Origin: Chrysoporthe austroafricana
Lineage: Eukaryota; Ascomycota; Sordariomycetes; Diaporthales; Cryphonectriaceae
DNA: 64,000 bases
Direction of reading: 5' to 3'
Assembly: GCA_001051155.2 (NCBI GenBank)
Contig: JYIP02000010.1
Span: forward strand, 992,001 to 1,056,000
Of the stretch, positions 34,637 through 46,920 are shown one piece after another; position 1 is the first letter of the stretch, and each line of letters begins with the position of its first letter. The notes beneath the pieces are model-generated. The model did not search any database, was not told the DNA's origin, and worked only from the letters and a program-made list of their open reading frames with translations. The position numbers were made by a program, and so were the translations under genes.

Positions 34637-35058
34637 ACCTTAAAGGATTTCATGTAATAATTAAGGTCATCTGCAGCTGTTAAGACAATCTTCTGCGAGT
34701 TTCTAATTCACCGTAGCCTTATAAACAATGTAGCGAAAAGATGCTTCGGGGTGTAGAAACGCGAACCAGCGGTGGAATATATGTCAGCGGTAGGACACGC
34801 CCCGTCACCTGAATTCTTGCACTACCTAAGTAGCCTGATAACTCATCGATGTAGGCTTTCCCGAGGTCGTCTGTGGACTAGGTAGGTAGTGGACTAAAGC
34901 GTCCACGGAATGCCCGGTACGTCGGGGAAGTTCGGGGATGTGAAGTAACACATCGACAGTGTCCAAGTAATATAAAGCCGATTATGAGACCTTTTAGAGA
35001 ACGCTGCACCAAGGGACCGCCGATCATCACCGAATATTCTCATCAACCTCAGAGCATT

Positions 35059-36295
35059 ATGTCTTCGTTCAATGCGCCATCTCTCGCTGCAGCGAACCTC
35101 TTCAACGTCAACGGCCTCGTTGCCGTCGTTACGGGCGGCGCAACCGGTATATTCCCCAAGCCATATTCGCAACTCCTACCACTTAACCCTCGCCAAATCA
35201 TCAGCCCTATCCACATCGCTATCGTCCAAAATGGCCTGCGAGGGAAAAGCAACCATAAATTCTCTTAGCGGGCACCTCCTCAATCTCTGCCACGCCTCCA
35301 CCACCACCCCCGTGTCCCTCAACCTTTATCCGGCCAGCGAAGCTTACTCATTCGCATAGGTATTGGTCTTATGATAGTTAAGGCCTTGGAGGAGAATGGA
35401 GCCAAGGTTTACATTATCGGGCGTCGCAAGGAGGTGATAGAGAAGGTAGCTGAGGAAGAAGCGGTACGCCTCAATCTATAAATTTAACAAAGTCTAGCAA
35501 TAACATTATTAGAGCATGGCCAGCGGCAGGGTGCTAATACTAAAGGCAGAAGCACGGAAATATCATTCCGCTACAAGGCGACGCAAGCTCTAAGCCCGAC
35601 CTAGAACGCATCGTCACTTACATTACTAAAGAAACCGGCTATATCAACCTCCTCGTCGCAAATGCTGGCATCCCAGGTCCCACCCCTATCAGATCTCCTC
35701 CTTCTACGCCCCTTGTCGATCTACAGAAGGACCTCTGGAACCTCGACGCCGCGGCGTTCGACCAGACCTTTAGCAATAACGTCGGCGCCGTATATTTCGG
35801 CATCGCGGCATTTCTACCGCTACTGAATGCGGGCAATGAGAAGGGTAATGTGACCCAGAGCAGCCAGATGATCATCACCAGCTCGATTGGCGCATTCGGT
35901 CGTGTCCCTCTCGCGCATTTTGCTTATTCAGCGAGTAAGGCCGCTGTGATGCATATGGCAAAGCAGTTTGCGACGGCATTTACGAAGTATAAGATCCGTT
36001 TCAACGTTATTGCGCCGGGCTGTGAGTATTGCCCCTATGTTAATGTATTGGACAGCGACAAGCTAACATGGTCGCAGTGTATCCGTCCGAAATGACCGCA
36101 GAAGTTGTAAAATCCGCCGAGAAGCTCACGCCAGAGGAGTATTCGGCTCGAGTCTCCCCGCTGGGCAGACCTGGCAATGCTGAGGATATGGCGGGCTGCA
36201 TCCTCTGGCTCGCGTCTAAGGCGGGCGCATGGCTGTCGGGAAATGTTGTTGTGACGGATGGTGGGAAGTTGGGCCTCGTGCCTTCGTCGTACTAG
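35059..36295 (+). CDS. Short-chain dehydrogenase/reductase (293 aa)
   Basis: Four exons (35059-35146, 35360-35463, 35550-36021, 36078-36295) join in phase to 293 aa. The first intron splits the cofactor motif TGGATG-I-G. Other classical SDR features are the LVANAGIPGP segment (NAG motif), catalytic Ser in IITSSIGAFG, the YSASKAA motif with Tyr and Lys, and a C-terminal DGG. The fold implies NAD(P)H-dependent oxidation or reduction of an alcohol or ketone. Intron 2 has a good branch-point sequence, GCTAATAC, at about 35533. The gene could tailor the polyketide of the upstream cluster or act in general metabolism; sequence alone does not decide. Confidence 0.85.
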
Positions 36296-37080
36296 AGGCA
36301 AGACGCAGGTGAAATGGCACAATGCCGCAGTATTTGTGTGTCTCTGAACATGATTAGATTTTGAAAATATGTGAGTACAGGTACAATGTAGCATTTTACA
36401 ACCATGAATGACTTACTATCAGCCACTCAAGCTCTATAACTGTATATACGTGCATAGTTAGCTCAGAAATAGATCAAAAGCCTTCAAACATCACTTGCTG
36501 GTGAAGGGTGTCACCGAGGCAGCTATGACCTGCAACCAGAGCGTTTTGATTATCACCAAATTTGACATAACGGTCTGGTGGGCGAGACCGACGTTCATGA
36601 CTTTCCGAATGTTTACAGTGTACTGTGATTCACGGCAGGCATATGGCTAAGCTAAATTTTGTCTCCTCCATAGCCCGCCGGAAGATACACGTATCGCAAC
36701 ACTCCTCATCCAGGCTGATGTCTTTGTCGCAGGTTATCCGCAAATATGTATAGAATGCACCAAGGTGGGTGATGCCATCGGACAAACGTTCACAGAACGT
36801 TCTTCGCAGTTGGTTCTCTATGCCCCTTGCGTTCCATGGCCTTACAAAATGGCATGTTGCGCCGAAAGAATGGCTGCCAGCGATAGAGTCTCCCCGAAAA
36901 AATTACACTTTATAAGTGTTATTACTTCAATCTTAAAGTATATTTTTTTGTTCTTGCTTTTTTTTTGGATTGTTTCTGGCAAGCAGCATGACTCTTGTAT
37001 TAGACGTTCAAAGCGGGATAATGAATGTCAAATTGCTATTGCCCGGGCAAATTTCCTGACCGGCATGCTGAGTTGAGAAG
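36296..37080. other. AT-rich intergenic stretch
   Basis: No gene recognised. Contains A/T runs at about 36940-36968 and ends near a C run at 37111-37121. Confidence 0.45.
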
Positions 37081-37620
37081 TCATACATCTACCACTCCAG
37101 AGTTATAACCCCCCCCCCCCCGGGGACTTCTGACATCTAATAATGTGGGGTTACAATCAGGCCAGAAATCATCAATACCACTTTTCAGACTTCTGCTACG
37201 CGCACTACTAAATATGCTTTTCTCCCTTGCCGTCTCTTCGGGATCCATACTCTTCTTTGATACCGATTCCTCTAACTTGGATTTTGATATATATTCCTGG
37301 ATCTTAGGTAGGAATACGAGTGGCCGAAGAGCTTTAGACTCCTGCCACATCTGTCGCCAGTTCCTGGGTCGGAAATCGCTCTCGGGGCGAGGCGCGTGAG
37401 CGAAAACAAAGACACCTCCGCGCCAGGGAACGACATGATGGCTGACTTTATCTCCATGAGCATATCGTATCTGATCGAAAAGCCAAGGATTCGGTTTCAT
37501 GTCGTCGTCTTCTGTTCTGTATAGCAGTTGGTATACGAAGCGGCTGTCTTCAGAATCAATGTTTTGCTCCACCATGGTCGAGTCTATTGACGAGTTCTTC
37601 GATGATACTAACCTGGACAT
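37081..37620 (-). CDS. Uncertain hypothetical frame (179 aa)
   Basis: An open frame of 179 aa with charged composition (for example YRTEDDDMKPNPWLFDQIRY) and no recognised domain. The C-terminal Gly run comes from a C homopolymer at 37111-37121, so the last residues are unreliable. A plus-strand relic overlaps its 5' part; both cannot be genuine along the shared stretch. It may be a truncated gene whose 5' part is missing. I keep it only as a low-confidence entry. Confidence 0.25.
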   Translation of the reverse strand: MSRLVSSKNSSIDSTMVEQNIDSEDSRFVYQLLYRTEDDDMKPNPWLFDQIRYAHGDKVSHHVVPWRGGVFVFAHAPRPESDFRPRNWRQMWQESKALRPLVFLPKIQEYISKSKLEESVSKKSMDPEETAREKSIFSSARSRSLKSGIDDFWPDCNPTLLDVRSPRGGGGYNSGVVDV

Positions 37621-38100
37621 CTTAGATCTTTCCGATAGCCCTGCACCGATCCACGCCTATGTTAGCAACAAGATAACTGTACCTAATAAAGCCCAAGGCC
37701 TAACCTATTCAGTTAAAGCCCTGAATACCCAGCAGTAAGCTAAGCTTCTGGCGTGGATTATCATCCGTCTAGCTGAGGAGCGTTCGGAGACCTACGAAGC
37801 TCCCGCTAGGCTCCTGGGGCGTTTCAAATTCGACCAGTACGTACTGACGTCTCTTGCAGCCGGCAGGCAACATTTCTAACGAACTTCAGGGGCTCCAGAG
37901 CCATGCTGCTGCCGCTGCGCACTGGATCTTAGCGAGCGGCGAACGGCTTTAGAATGAGGTTGAGGATATTAGGAAACGTTAGATTCAATGGGGGGTAGAT
38001 CTTAGCTAGATCGTTGAGCAGGCTAGGTTGTATAATGCAACCAGATCGCTCTACCAGGGTGCAATGGCTAAGATGGCAAACAGCCCACTCTCGTAGAAAT
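37574..38100 (+). pseudogene. Decayed coding relic of unknown family with TAA/TAG stops
   Basis: One plus-strand frame from ATG 37574 (MVESIDEFFDDTNLDILDL) continues as coherent sequence beyond a TAA after NTQQ (37736). Fragments such as KLLAWIIIRLAEERSETYEA and GVDLS-stop-IVEQARLYNA follow, with further TAG codons. The pattern of otherwise protein-like sequence with TAG/TAA replacements resembles the RIP-mutated transposase at 56.5-58.1 kb. I suspect a dead repeat-derived gene, but recognise no family. Confidence 0.3.
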
Positions 38101-38222
38101 GGAGATCCATCAGAGTTAATATATTATTTACCTGTAGAAATGATGCATATATGTTGGCCTAGGCTTCATGCAATTGAATTTATGTACTATGGCCTGCCTC
38201 TGTGCAAAGTTTTCGTGCTAAG

Positions 38223-41200
38223 CTAGAATCCGATGGGCATCTCTTCCTGAAATGAAAATGTAACCGGCCCAGTGAGCCCAATCAGCTCAGGTTCCAGTGA
38301 TCCATATATTGCGGGCCATACAACGATCAACTTGTTCCACAAGGTGGTGGCCACCGTGATCTCGAGTTCTGTTTACCACTCAGAATTAGTACGAAGTTAT
38401 TTTCTCTTCCTTTTCCATTTCCACTTTTCCCTTCCTGGGGGGCAGGTGTTACGCGAGTAACGAGGCAGCATAACTTACTATTAACTCCTTCGACAACCAG
38501 ATCAGTGACATCAATTGGTGTTTGGCCAACCAGGTCGACGGGAAGCACGTCCTGACCGTTCAGTTGCATGCCCCATGAGCCCACCACATCGCCCACGTCC
38601 AGGATGATGCGTGTCGAGGCGTCGCTCTTGGTCAGGTTCACGGAGGTTGTGTAAAAGCCGACACCGCTGGCGCTGGCGAGAGCGGTGATGTTGGGCCATG
38701 GGAGCAGTTGCTGCAGTGTGATGGCGCTCAGGTTGGTCTTGACAGTGGCGGACGAGTTGAGTGCAGTTTCATTCACTACGGCGGGGCTCCAGTCCTCCAC
38801 CTGCAGCGCCCATGCGCTGGGGGTAACGGACGAGGGTAGCGAGGATAGGCTCAGAGTAATGGTTGTGCCGTTGGCCGTTGTGGCGCTGCAACTCGAGTTT
38901 GACGCGATGAAAGCCGTGCTTCCTCGGACGTAGCTGTCACAGGTAGTAGCTACTAAGGTCGTACCCGGCACCGACGCCCCCCAGTCGTTAGTAGGCCCAA
39001 GGCTAAGCGGCATTGGCGTCAGCTAACATGGCCTCATTCTCATGGATGAAATTCGTGGACGATAAGGGGAGGAAACATACTAGATAATGGCAGAGGCAGT
39101 GGGCTGTAAGGTTAGGTTCAGAGACACGTAGCCTTGCGAGGAGGAAAACGACACAATTGGATCAACGGACCCGTTCCACAAGTTGAGCCGGAGCGGTGCG
39201 CCTTCTCCTTCAAATGAAATAGTACCGGAGAACGTATCTCCATCATTGTACACCCAGTAGAGATAGCCGGACTCCATGGTGCGCCGAGCGTGATCAAGCT
39301 GGCATTGCCCGTGGTAGGGTACTGCACCGAGGGTTGGATGTTGAGTTTGGCCAGAGCAGTCGGCACAGTCGCCGCATCTGTGACCAGGAGCACGTTGGAC
39401 AGGTTCAGAATCTCGGCGAAGGTGTCCTCCAGCTGCTCTTTGTCCTTGGTGAGGTTATGACTGAGGGACCAGGTCGTGTTGGGGAGCGGCTCGACGAAGA
39501 CGACGGGCAGGCCTTCCTGTGCGTAGCCCTGGATAAGCTGCGCGGTCGAAACATCCATGGATGTGCTGCTTATGATGAGCGCCTTGTATTTGGGGCCCTC
39601 TGACGCAAGGCGTGCGTCCTGCACGCTGACGTTGTACTTGATCAGAAGCTCAGGAGTCGGGAACTGGTATGAGTATCCAGCCCCATTCAGCCCCGCGTCG
39701 GGCCACGCCATGGAGTAGCCCCAGACATCATTGAGAATAGCCACGTCAATAGAAGGGCCTCCGTCCTGCATGATCTTCTGCGCATGAGCTAGATAGCGAC
39801 TGGCAGTGGACGCAAACAGCCACTGCGGCTGGCGGGGGCCCCAAGCTTCGGCGAAGCCGTTCGAATCCGTGCCCAAGGGCGTGAAAGGAGCAAAACCAGG
39901 CCACAGGCTGTCTGGGGAGTCACGGTAGGGGAAACCATGAATAACACCTGGCTAACACCTAGAGAGATATCGAAGTTCGCCGTACCCAGGAGTGTCTTCC
40001 ATGTAAGGCCGTACGCGTCTCCCATAAACGCACCTAGCTCGTCCGAAAGGATGGTCGTGGTCCCCGCAATGTCACGTCCCGTTGCCAAGACACGAAATCC
40101 ATCTGGGTCGCCATCAAATCCCAGTGATTCACCCTCGGGGATGTCCAGAAGACTCGCGGCGTATGCACTGTCGAAGCTCCCGGAGTACGGCTGACCCCTG
40201 AACTTCATCCCGATCGAGTTGGCCCATTTTGTGATACCCTTGATACGGTAGTCGGTATATAGATCCGATACGGTCTGGTAGAAGTCATTTGTGACCTGGC
40301 TTGAGATTTCACTGTCCCCACTGTATGTCGTGGTATCCTGCAACACATACAATATGTATGGTGCTAGATCGTAGCCTCGGCGCGTCTCAAACTCTTGCAT
40401 AAAGTTCAGCGTCCAATATTGTTTCACTTTCAGCTCGAGCGAGTCCTCGAAGATGGAGCCTCCAATACTGCCTCGAGTTTAGCGCAACTTGCAATGCTCC
40501 CAGGTAGGGTCCTGGTCTTATGAAGGGAAAGTATTAGCGAATCTCACCTAGCAAGACACGAACGCAAGTCAGCCGAAAGGATGTGTGCGTCCCAGTATTT
40601 TACGCCCTCCTCTACACCAGCCGCGCTGAAGTGATCGACAATGTACGCCGGGAAAGGGTAAGTAACCTTTGGTGCTTCCGGGTTGCCTTCGCAGCATGGT
40701 CAGCTGTGTGAAAAACGAGGAGGTTTTGTCCGTCCAGCTTACCGTCATAGAGGTTCTGAATTTGGCCAGTGCCCTGACCATACGCCGCAACAAGGACATA
40801 GTTGCCATCATTCGGAGCCGTCCACGTGATCGTACTGTTGGTCACGGTGGAGGTAATGACCTGTACCGTTGAAGGCTCGAATCCGATAACGGATGACGAG
40901 TTGCTGGTGGTATTGGCACGAGCAACTAGGACTGCGACCAGGAATGGCGTGGCAACGACGTTCGGATTACCGGTCTCATTCCCTGAGGGGGCTGCCACAG
41001 GTAAAGGTAAAGTGCCCGTATATGTTTGGCCGCTCTCGACGAAGAGCTGACCGTGTACGAGCTCTTTCATTGTCCCCGGAGAGTCAGGAGTATATCCAGG
41101 GAATCCTGTTGGCCAATGTGGGCCCAAGGTCAGGTCTAGATAATGGCCCGTGCTGTCGTATACAAGGGAGTCAGTTTCCAGCTCCAATGCAAGACGATTA

Positions 41201-41542
41201 GACATAATAATGTCACCTGTTAGCCTGTTGGCATGCAGCAGCAAGCCCGTCATTCCATCGAGCCTGGGCCCAGCCGTACACCTTAGGGTCCATCGGCACC
41301 TTGATGCTATCCTCCACATCTGCGATTTCACCGCCCCCGAAACCGGCATCGACAATGGCCCTCATCTCACGTGCGACTTCATCTGGCTCGATCCAGCCGC
41401 CTGGCCACCACCATCTGAACCTCGGTGACTGGTAAGGTGATGGAGTCGCGAGTTGAACGGCCCCCGAGGCCCGGGGCCAAACTGTTGCGGCATTCGCAAT
41501 AGGGCAAAGGAAGAAACAGGCAACCAGAGTCCCGGCCAACAT
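38223..41542 (-). pseudogene. Secreted GH106-like glycoside hydrolase (alpha-L-rhamnosidase family) with frameshifts
   Basis: Starts at ATG 41542 (an upstream ATG at 41620 is possible) with a signal peptide ending near PIANA. Exon pieces read FRWWWPGGWIEPDEV, GFGGGEIADVEDS, LTLGPHWPTGFPGYTPDS, GGSIFEDSLELK and, at the end, ILDVGDVVGSWGMQLNG and LWNKLIVVWPAIYG. These follow the order of GH106 enzymes with a C-terminal galactose-binding-like domain. Introns fit at about 41216-41155, 40730-40684 and 38500-38390. The frame breaks twice, near 39935 (between GVSQV and IHGFPYRDSPDS) and near 39285 (between SLITL and MESGYLYWVYND), each as if one base were missing, and the joint near 39070-39020 also does not splice in phase. 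Either a recent pseudogene or sequencing error. The family call is moderately sure. Confidence 0.6.
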
Positions 41543-43426
41543 CTTAATAACAAGGTATGGACAAGGGAAGCAAGTGGGTGTTAGGAATGCCCTCAAGTTG
41601 AAGGCCTGGAAGACTATCAAAGTGAAGAGCGTCGTCTCCCCAAGAACTTATATTCTAGGCTCCTTCGAAGAGATAGACCCAGAGCAATCCATGAATAGTA
41701 ATAACCATCTCCTAGTAAACTTAAGCCTCCATCAATAAAGTAACCATCATGAGGTGGCTCGTCAGCAGTTAGCCCGACCTTTCTGAGGGTGGCTATATAC
41801 GGTGATGCCTGCATACATTGCCCAAGCGGGGACACAGCTACAAATGTTCATGATTGACAAGAAGGGCCGACAGTGTTTCCATGAAGCTTCGACTTTTGAA
41901 TCTCGCTTATCCTGTCTTCGAATATGTCTTACGCATCAACATTCCCGGCATCTAATCACCTGAGTCCTGACAGCTGAGAATGACTGTAGGGGCCGAAAGA
42001 TCATGCCGAAGGTGAAAACCTCACGTTGCCATGCATTCGAGTCTCCACTACCACCACGTCCCACTCTTCCCCGAGTTGGCCCCAGAATTCTATCCCCGGA
42101 TCTACTCCCAGCCTATCAGCCGTACCGTAAGAGGCTGCCTAGTACCTACCTCGTGCTCCAACACACCGAGGGCCCTGGCACGTTCTGCAGTGCGCCAAAG
42201 TGGAGGCGAGACTGAATCGCACTCTCTTGATCGTGCCACTCTGTTAAGACGAGACACTACTCCAGCCATCGGGTTTATTGCCTTTCGCCCAATCCCAATC
42301 CCCGCGATCCGATCACAGCAACCTCGACGCAACCACAATCGCACGGCGTCTCCTAATACACCTCGTCGCTATACTGTCTATAAGGTATCATCTAGCAATT
42401 TCGCTTGCTCAAGCTCTTGTAGATTCTATAGTAGATTTATAGACTTGAACTAGGTTATAAATTAGACATATCAAGTAGAGCCCACAATTTGCGAACCACT
42501 GCAGGTTTTTGCATCTTGATTTGTCGCCATCAATCGCAATGTCGCCTTCGGTAGTAAGGGGCTCGACCCTGGCTACGACCCTGTGGTTGCGGAAGACGTC
42601 CGCATGGAACCACCACATATCACGAATCTTGCATATTACGAGGCGCCCGGGACATTTGGTTCATGTCGTGCGGATCCGTCCGCACGAGCTTCATATTACG
42701 CAAACCCAAATTTGTTTTATGCGAGCGCTGGATCGCCTGGCTGAACAGGAACCCCCGAAGATCAACCCTACTCCGGTTTCTTTCACCGCCGGCCAAAGAG
42801 CCGGCCAAAGAGCACGCTCATTAATCACAAAAAGAAACTTCAAAAGAGGGTATACAATCCACCCCTGCTGTTCGAAACAGGTAGAACACTGGACGTTACC
42901 CGTTTAATTGAAGACAAGAAGCCAGCCGATTCCGTCATTGGAAAAGCACTCTCGTGCAGAAAAGACTTGGCTTGTTAAAACTTATCAAGAGGATTTAACA
43001 GTAGGAGAAGGACATCCATTCGAGCGGAGAAGAGCAGTTGCTGTAATATATACCAAGGGAGTGTTGGTCCGTCTTTTTCAAATCTACAGGTGGGTTAATC
43101 GACGGCTTAGCATTGAAAAGGTAGGACAAACGCGGTCCATATATCAAGGTAGCAATGCCCACCGTAATAGACTATAACGAGAGAGTCAGCTTGGTTTAAT
43201 TTTTTTTTTTTACGAAGCTTGATATTTCTGTATTGAGCCACGGTCCTTGGGTCGTATCGACCGGAGTTTTGGAGGCTGAGAAATTATACTTAAAGTCGTT
43301 CTCGAAGAGGGCACGGGGGCCACTGTTTTCCTCAAGCCCCGCTTTATCATTGTCGAACTGGGTTATCAGAAGGGCATGGATCTGAGAGTATCCCGTCTGA
43401 TGAGTAAAGACGGCACCTGAAACGCT

Positions 43427-43472
<46 letters not shown>

Positions 43473-44597
43473 AAGAAAGAAAAGAAAAAGAGGAGAAAAA
43501 GAAATAAACAAGCTCCCGTCATCGTAAAGTCTCATATCACCACTAAAATGAATTTAAAATGGCTGGCCTTGTCTAGCTAGGTTGTAAATGAGACGACGTT
43601 TCGGACCAGAAGACCGTTAAGCGTGGAGTAGGGCTCGCGCGTGTCGACTAATAGATGCGTGTGGTTGCATCGTACAGTCTGTTTAGTTGTCTGATCGCTG
43701 CCTAAGGTGAGAAGAAGACTCTAACTAGCTCCTCTTTTTCATTGTGATTACCCTATCACACTAATTCTGCTCATTATTGCCGAAGATACAAGACTTGACG
43801 ACAGTTCTGCTGACGAGGGAGAGGCTCTTTACCTTACGATAAAGGACCACTTACTCAGCTAAAGTCGACGAGCCGCACAGCTGACCTATATGTCTTCTCC
43901 GGCAATACCGTCTCTGACAGCGCCGGAGGCTGTCATCGCGCCAGGGTAAAAACGCACATCGCTGCCAATATCAGCCGGGCGGTAGCATTTGTCTTGCTAG
44001 TCGCCCCGAAATGAGATATGACTAGCGAGATATCAGGCCTCCTACCATATCCGACCTGATATATAACGGCAAGTTGCAAATGTCGAATGCTTTCTTTCGT
44101 TACACCTGGATCTCACGAATCATGCTGGCCAGCCGTGCTTGGAGGTCTCGATCGGAATCGCTGCGGGTGATGAGCGGGAATTCGCTCAAGGCGGCAGCAA
44201 GGATCTGGCTGATATCGATTTGTTCGTCACTGATTGGGCTCTGATACAGTGCGATAGACTGGCCACCGTCGTCGGTGAACCGGGAGTCCCACAGCAAAGA
44301 CATGGCCGGGAGAGACGTAGACCTGGACATAATGCGAATGTCAGGAAGTATATGAATCAAAGAAGGCCTTTAAAGACAGTTTTGGTGCTTTAAAGCAAGA
44401 AGACGAGACGACTTTTGATATGAGAGCGGGGTATGCCATACATCATGCAACCCTTTCCTTAGATGCGGCTGTGAGGCTGGCCATATACATATGAAATGAA
44501 CAAGCATTAGCAACAACCGTGCCTCGTGACAAGGCTCAAACATTCTCCCGCGTCAACTCCTTGATTTTATATCAAGTCATGCCCAGAATTTCGACGC
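41543..44597. other. Gene-poor interval with homopolymer tract
   Basis: No recognised gene. There is a hairpin, CGTGCGGA-TCCG-TCCGCACG, at 42667-42686, a 12-bp tandem duplication near 42789-42812, a T run at 43200-43211 and a long A run at 43428-43470. A short minus-strand frame at 44100-44360 (86 aa, ending SMIREIQV) has no recognised family and may be the tail of a decayed gene. Confidence 0.45.
43428..43470 (+). repeat. 43-base A tract followed by GAAA units
   Basis: An uninterrupted run of about 43 A residues is followed by GAAAGAAAG and A/G-rich sequence to 43500. It may be the tail of a retroposed sequence inserted on the plus strand or a simple microsatellite. No reverse-transcriptase or SINE-like promoter was recognised upstream. 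Confidence 0.9.
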
Positions 44598-46344
44598 TTA
44601 GACACATGACCAACTACTAGCCAAGTCTGGGTCGGCTGCTCCGCCGTTGTATATAGCATTCGTTGGCCAGACACAGATAAGCCTCTGTCGAAGTACCTCT
44701 CCGGATGTATACACCGTCTTGCTTTAACGTTTCCACATCGTAGCTATGATACTATCGATGGCGACGTCTTCTTGTACCCAATTTATCAGTGAGGCGAATG
44801 TATCATATCTCGAGTTGCTCTCAAGATCAGATACCGACCAGCCGCTGCCAAAGCTCAAGTCCTGAACCCATCCGGCCTGGCCTCCCCCAGCGAACATCCA
44901 CGGCGCATCAACTGTTGTTGTAGATGGCGTATACGCATTCAGAGAAGGGTGTGTCCCACTATATAGAATATTCCGGTCAGCCTTTGCCCGATCCTTCGTT
45001 TGGAGGGCAACCTGGAAAATGAGGACTTACACAATGCTGCATTCCGGGCACAAGAAAGAGGCGGAAGAAGTCTCTAACATTCACGTTAGACATGGCACTT
45101 TGTGTCCTGTTGTAATACAGCTCCGATGACTTCGTAGGGACGATTGCATCTGCCAATCCGAGATACAAAGATTTTGGGATATTCGCCCTTGCTATTGGTC
45201 ATCAACTAGTATTTGTCTACTATTGCCACGCTATTCTCCCTCACTTGTGAGTCATACACGGTAGATGAATTATAGCTTGTTGTCTTCCACCCTGGTCCGT
45301 AGTTGAGAAAGTACCGCCCATACTCCCCATCAAAGCCTGTTGTGCTTGATCCAGCAAGGAAAGTGGACCACAGCTCCCACAAGCTCAATCCATAGCCATT
45401 GTGCACAAAGACTTCCATATTACTGATGTAGTAGTCGCCGTATATGAGTCTTGCGTTTTCGAGTTGTGCGCTGCTGAGGCAAGGGTTCGGACTACTAGCC
45501 GATCCACATGTGATATTGTTCCAGTCAATAACACAAGTATCAGGCGAGCCAGTGATGTTGTCCCTTAACCCGTCTTGTGCGTCGCATTGAGACTGTACAA
45601 AAACTGAAAGAGTACCAAATTCCGCATCATTCAGCCGGTCCTGGTTACTTGCGAGGTTCCAGATGCTAATTTGAGTTAATTAGGGCATGTGATTCTTCGT
45701 GTACCACGCAGGAGCACGGATCATTAGACCATCAAAACTGTCCGGATAATTCTGAATCTCTTTGAGGCCCTGCCTTCCCCCGATTGAGCAACCACTGTAA
45801 TAAGACTGGAATATCGTACCGTTGTAAAAGGATTCGACTAAAAGTTTGCTATATATAACTGCGCCGTGCATGGCGACTGAGCCCCAATCCTCACGTAGCC
45901 CCAATTTGCCGCCCAGGACTGATCTGATCCGGTAGAGAGATGTCCTGTATCAGTCGTGACTGTCGCCATTCTATACTAGGGCCCCGGGCTCATATCATAC
46001 TAATTTATGCCTCCTGAGAACGAGTAGCCTCCGATCACCATGAATCTGCCGCTCCATGGAATAGACCAAGCATATCCGCATGAGTTGCCCTCTGTGACGT
46101 TGGCAATGACAGCACATAGGGCAGGAAAATTCCACCCGTATACAGAATCTTACCCTGGACCGTCTGCGGATGACTGCCCGTACAAATTCCGGGCAGACGA
46201 AGTGGGAAATGGGGTGGCATCCAAGATCGACACGTCCAATGGAAGTGGGCCGAAACTCTCGATAGTGCATAATCTGGCATGAATAGATGATACGAGGCTC
46301 AGGAACAGCTAAAGAATGCTGCAGGTTCTGGTAAATGGTGCCAT
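44598..46344 (-). pseudogene. Tannase/feruloyl esterase family gene inactivated by nonsense codons
   Basis: Begins at ATG 46344 with a signal peptide interrupted by an in-frame TAG. Family landmarks follow in order: GYAWSIPWSGRFMVIGG; MATVTTDTGHLSTGS; the nucleophile motif GCSIGGRQG near 45770; a Cys-rich segment (QSQCDAQDG, CVIDWNNITC); the Asp region YLGLADAIVP; the His motif LVPGMQHC near 45050; and the C-terminal LINWVQEDVAIDSIIAT. In-frame TAG codons also lie in the middle (after GGIN and before YRMAT, near 45965-45995) and a TAA lies near 44727 before SKTVYTSGEVL. All are explained by C-to-T or G-to-A changes. Catalytic motifs are still readable, so inactivation looks recent. The intact enzyme would be a secreted esterase on plant phenolic esters. 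Confidence 0.75.
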
Positions 46345-46920
46345 CTTGGCGGGCTGGGCCAGAGTTATCGGCGAGGAGCGCTCGTCTCTAGAGGAAGTGG
46401 CGCCGACGGCCTACATGTGCACTGAGAACAGAGGACGGTCGTAGGAATGACCTGAGATTTTATAGTCCGAGAATTGTGTTATTGGAAGCCCGTCATAAAT
46501 AACAATGTCCGTTTGGTTTTGACTCGCCCGTATATGTGAATCACGTTTCGTCTGATCTTTTGGTTCATTCCGCCAGATCACGTCAGATCGCTTGATATCA
46601 TCCTTCTCGATTATACTGGCTACCGTGGCAGCATGTATCATGATAGCTCGTCTGCCAAGAAGGCATTGAACAATGACTCGCTAGCTTATATTACGGAACG
46701 AGTGCTCCTGTTTCTATCGATTTACCAGTGCGGATATCGCCTACTATGGAGCCGACGCGTCGTAAAATGGTCGTGAGCACTTGAAACTCATTTTCCGCAC
46801 TAGTAATCCTCCTAGATAGAACAGCCTAGCATGGAATCAATCTTGCATTTAGGGTAATTATTATCCATCAATTTGTAGCTGTGACAAAAAGGTATGCGAC
46901 TTTAGGAAAAGACTAACTTC
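46345..46920. other. Intergenic region, no gene seen
   Basis: Between the tannase relic and the MDR reductase; only short uncharacteristic frames occur. Confidence 0.45.

Noticed and set aside
43192..43500. LINE/SINE retroposon ending in the poly-A tract
   Set aside because: The sequence before the A run has no reverse-transcriptase or tRNA-like promoter boxes, and no flanking target duplication was found, so only the tract itself is listed.
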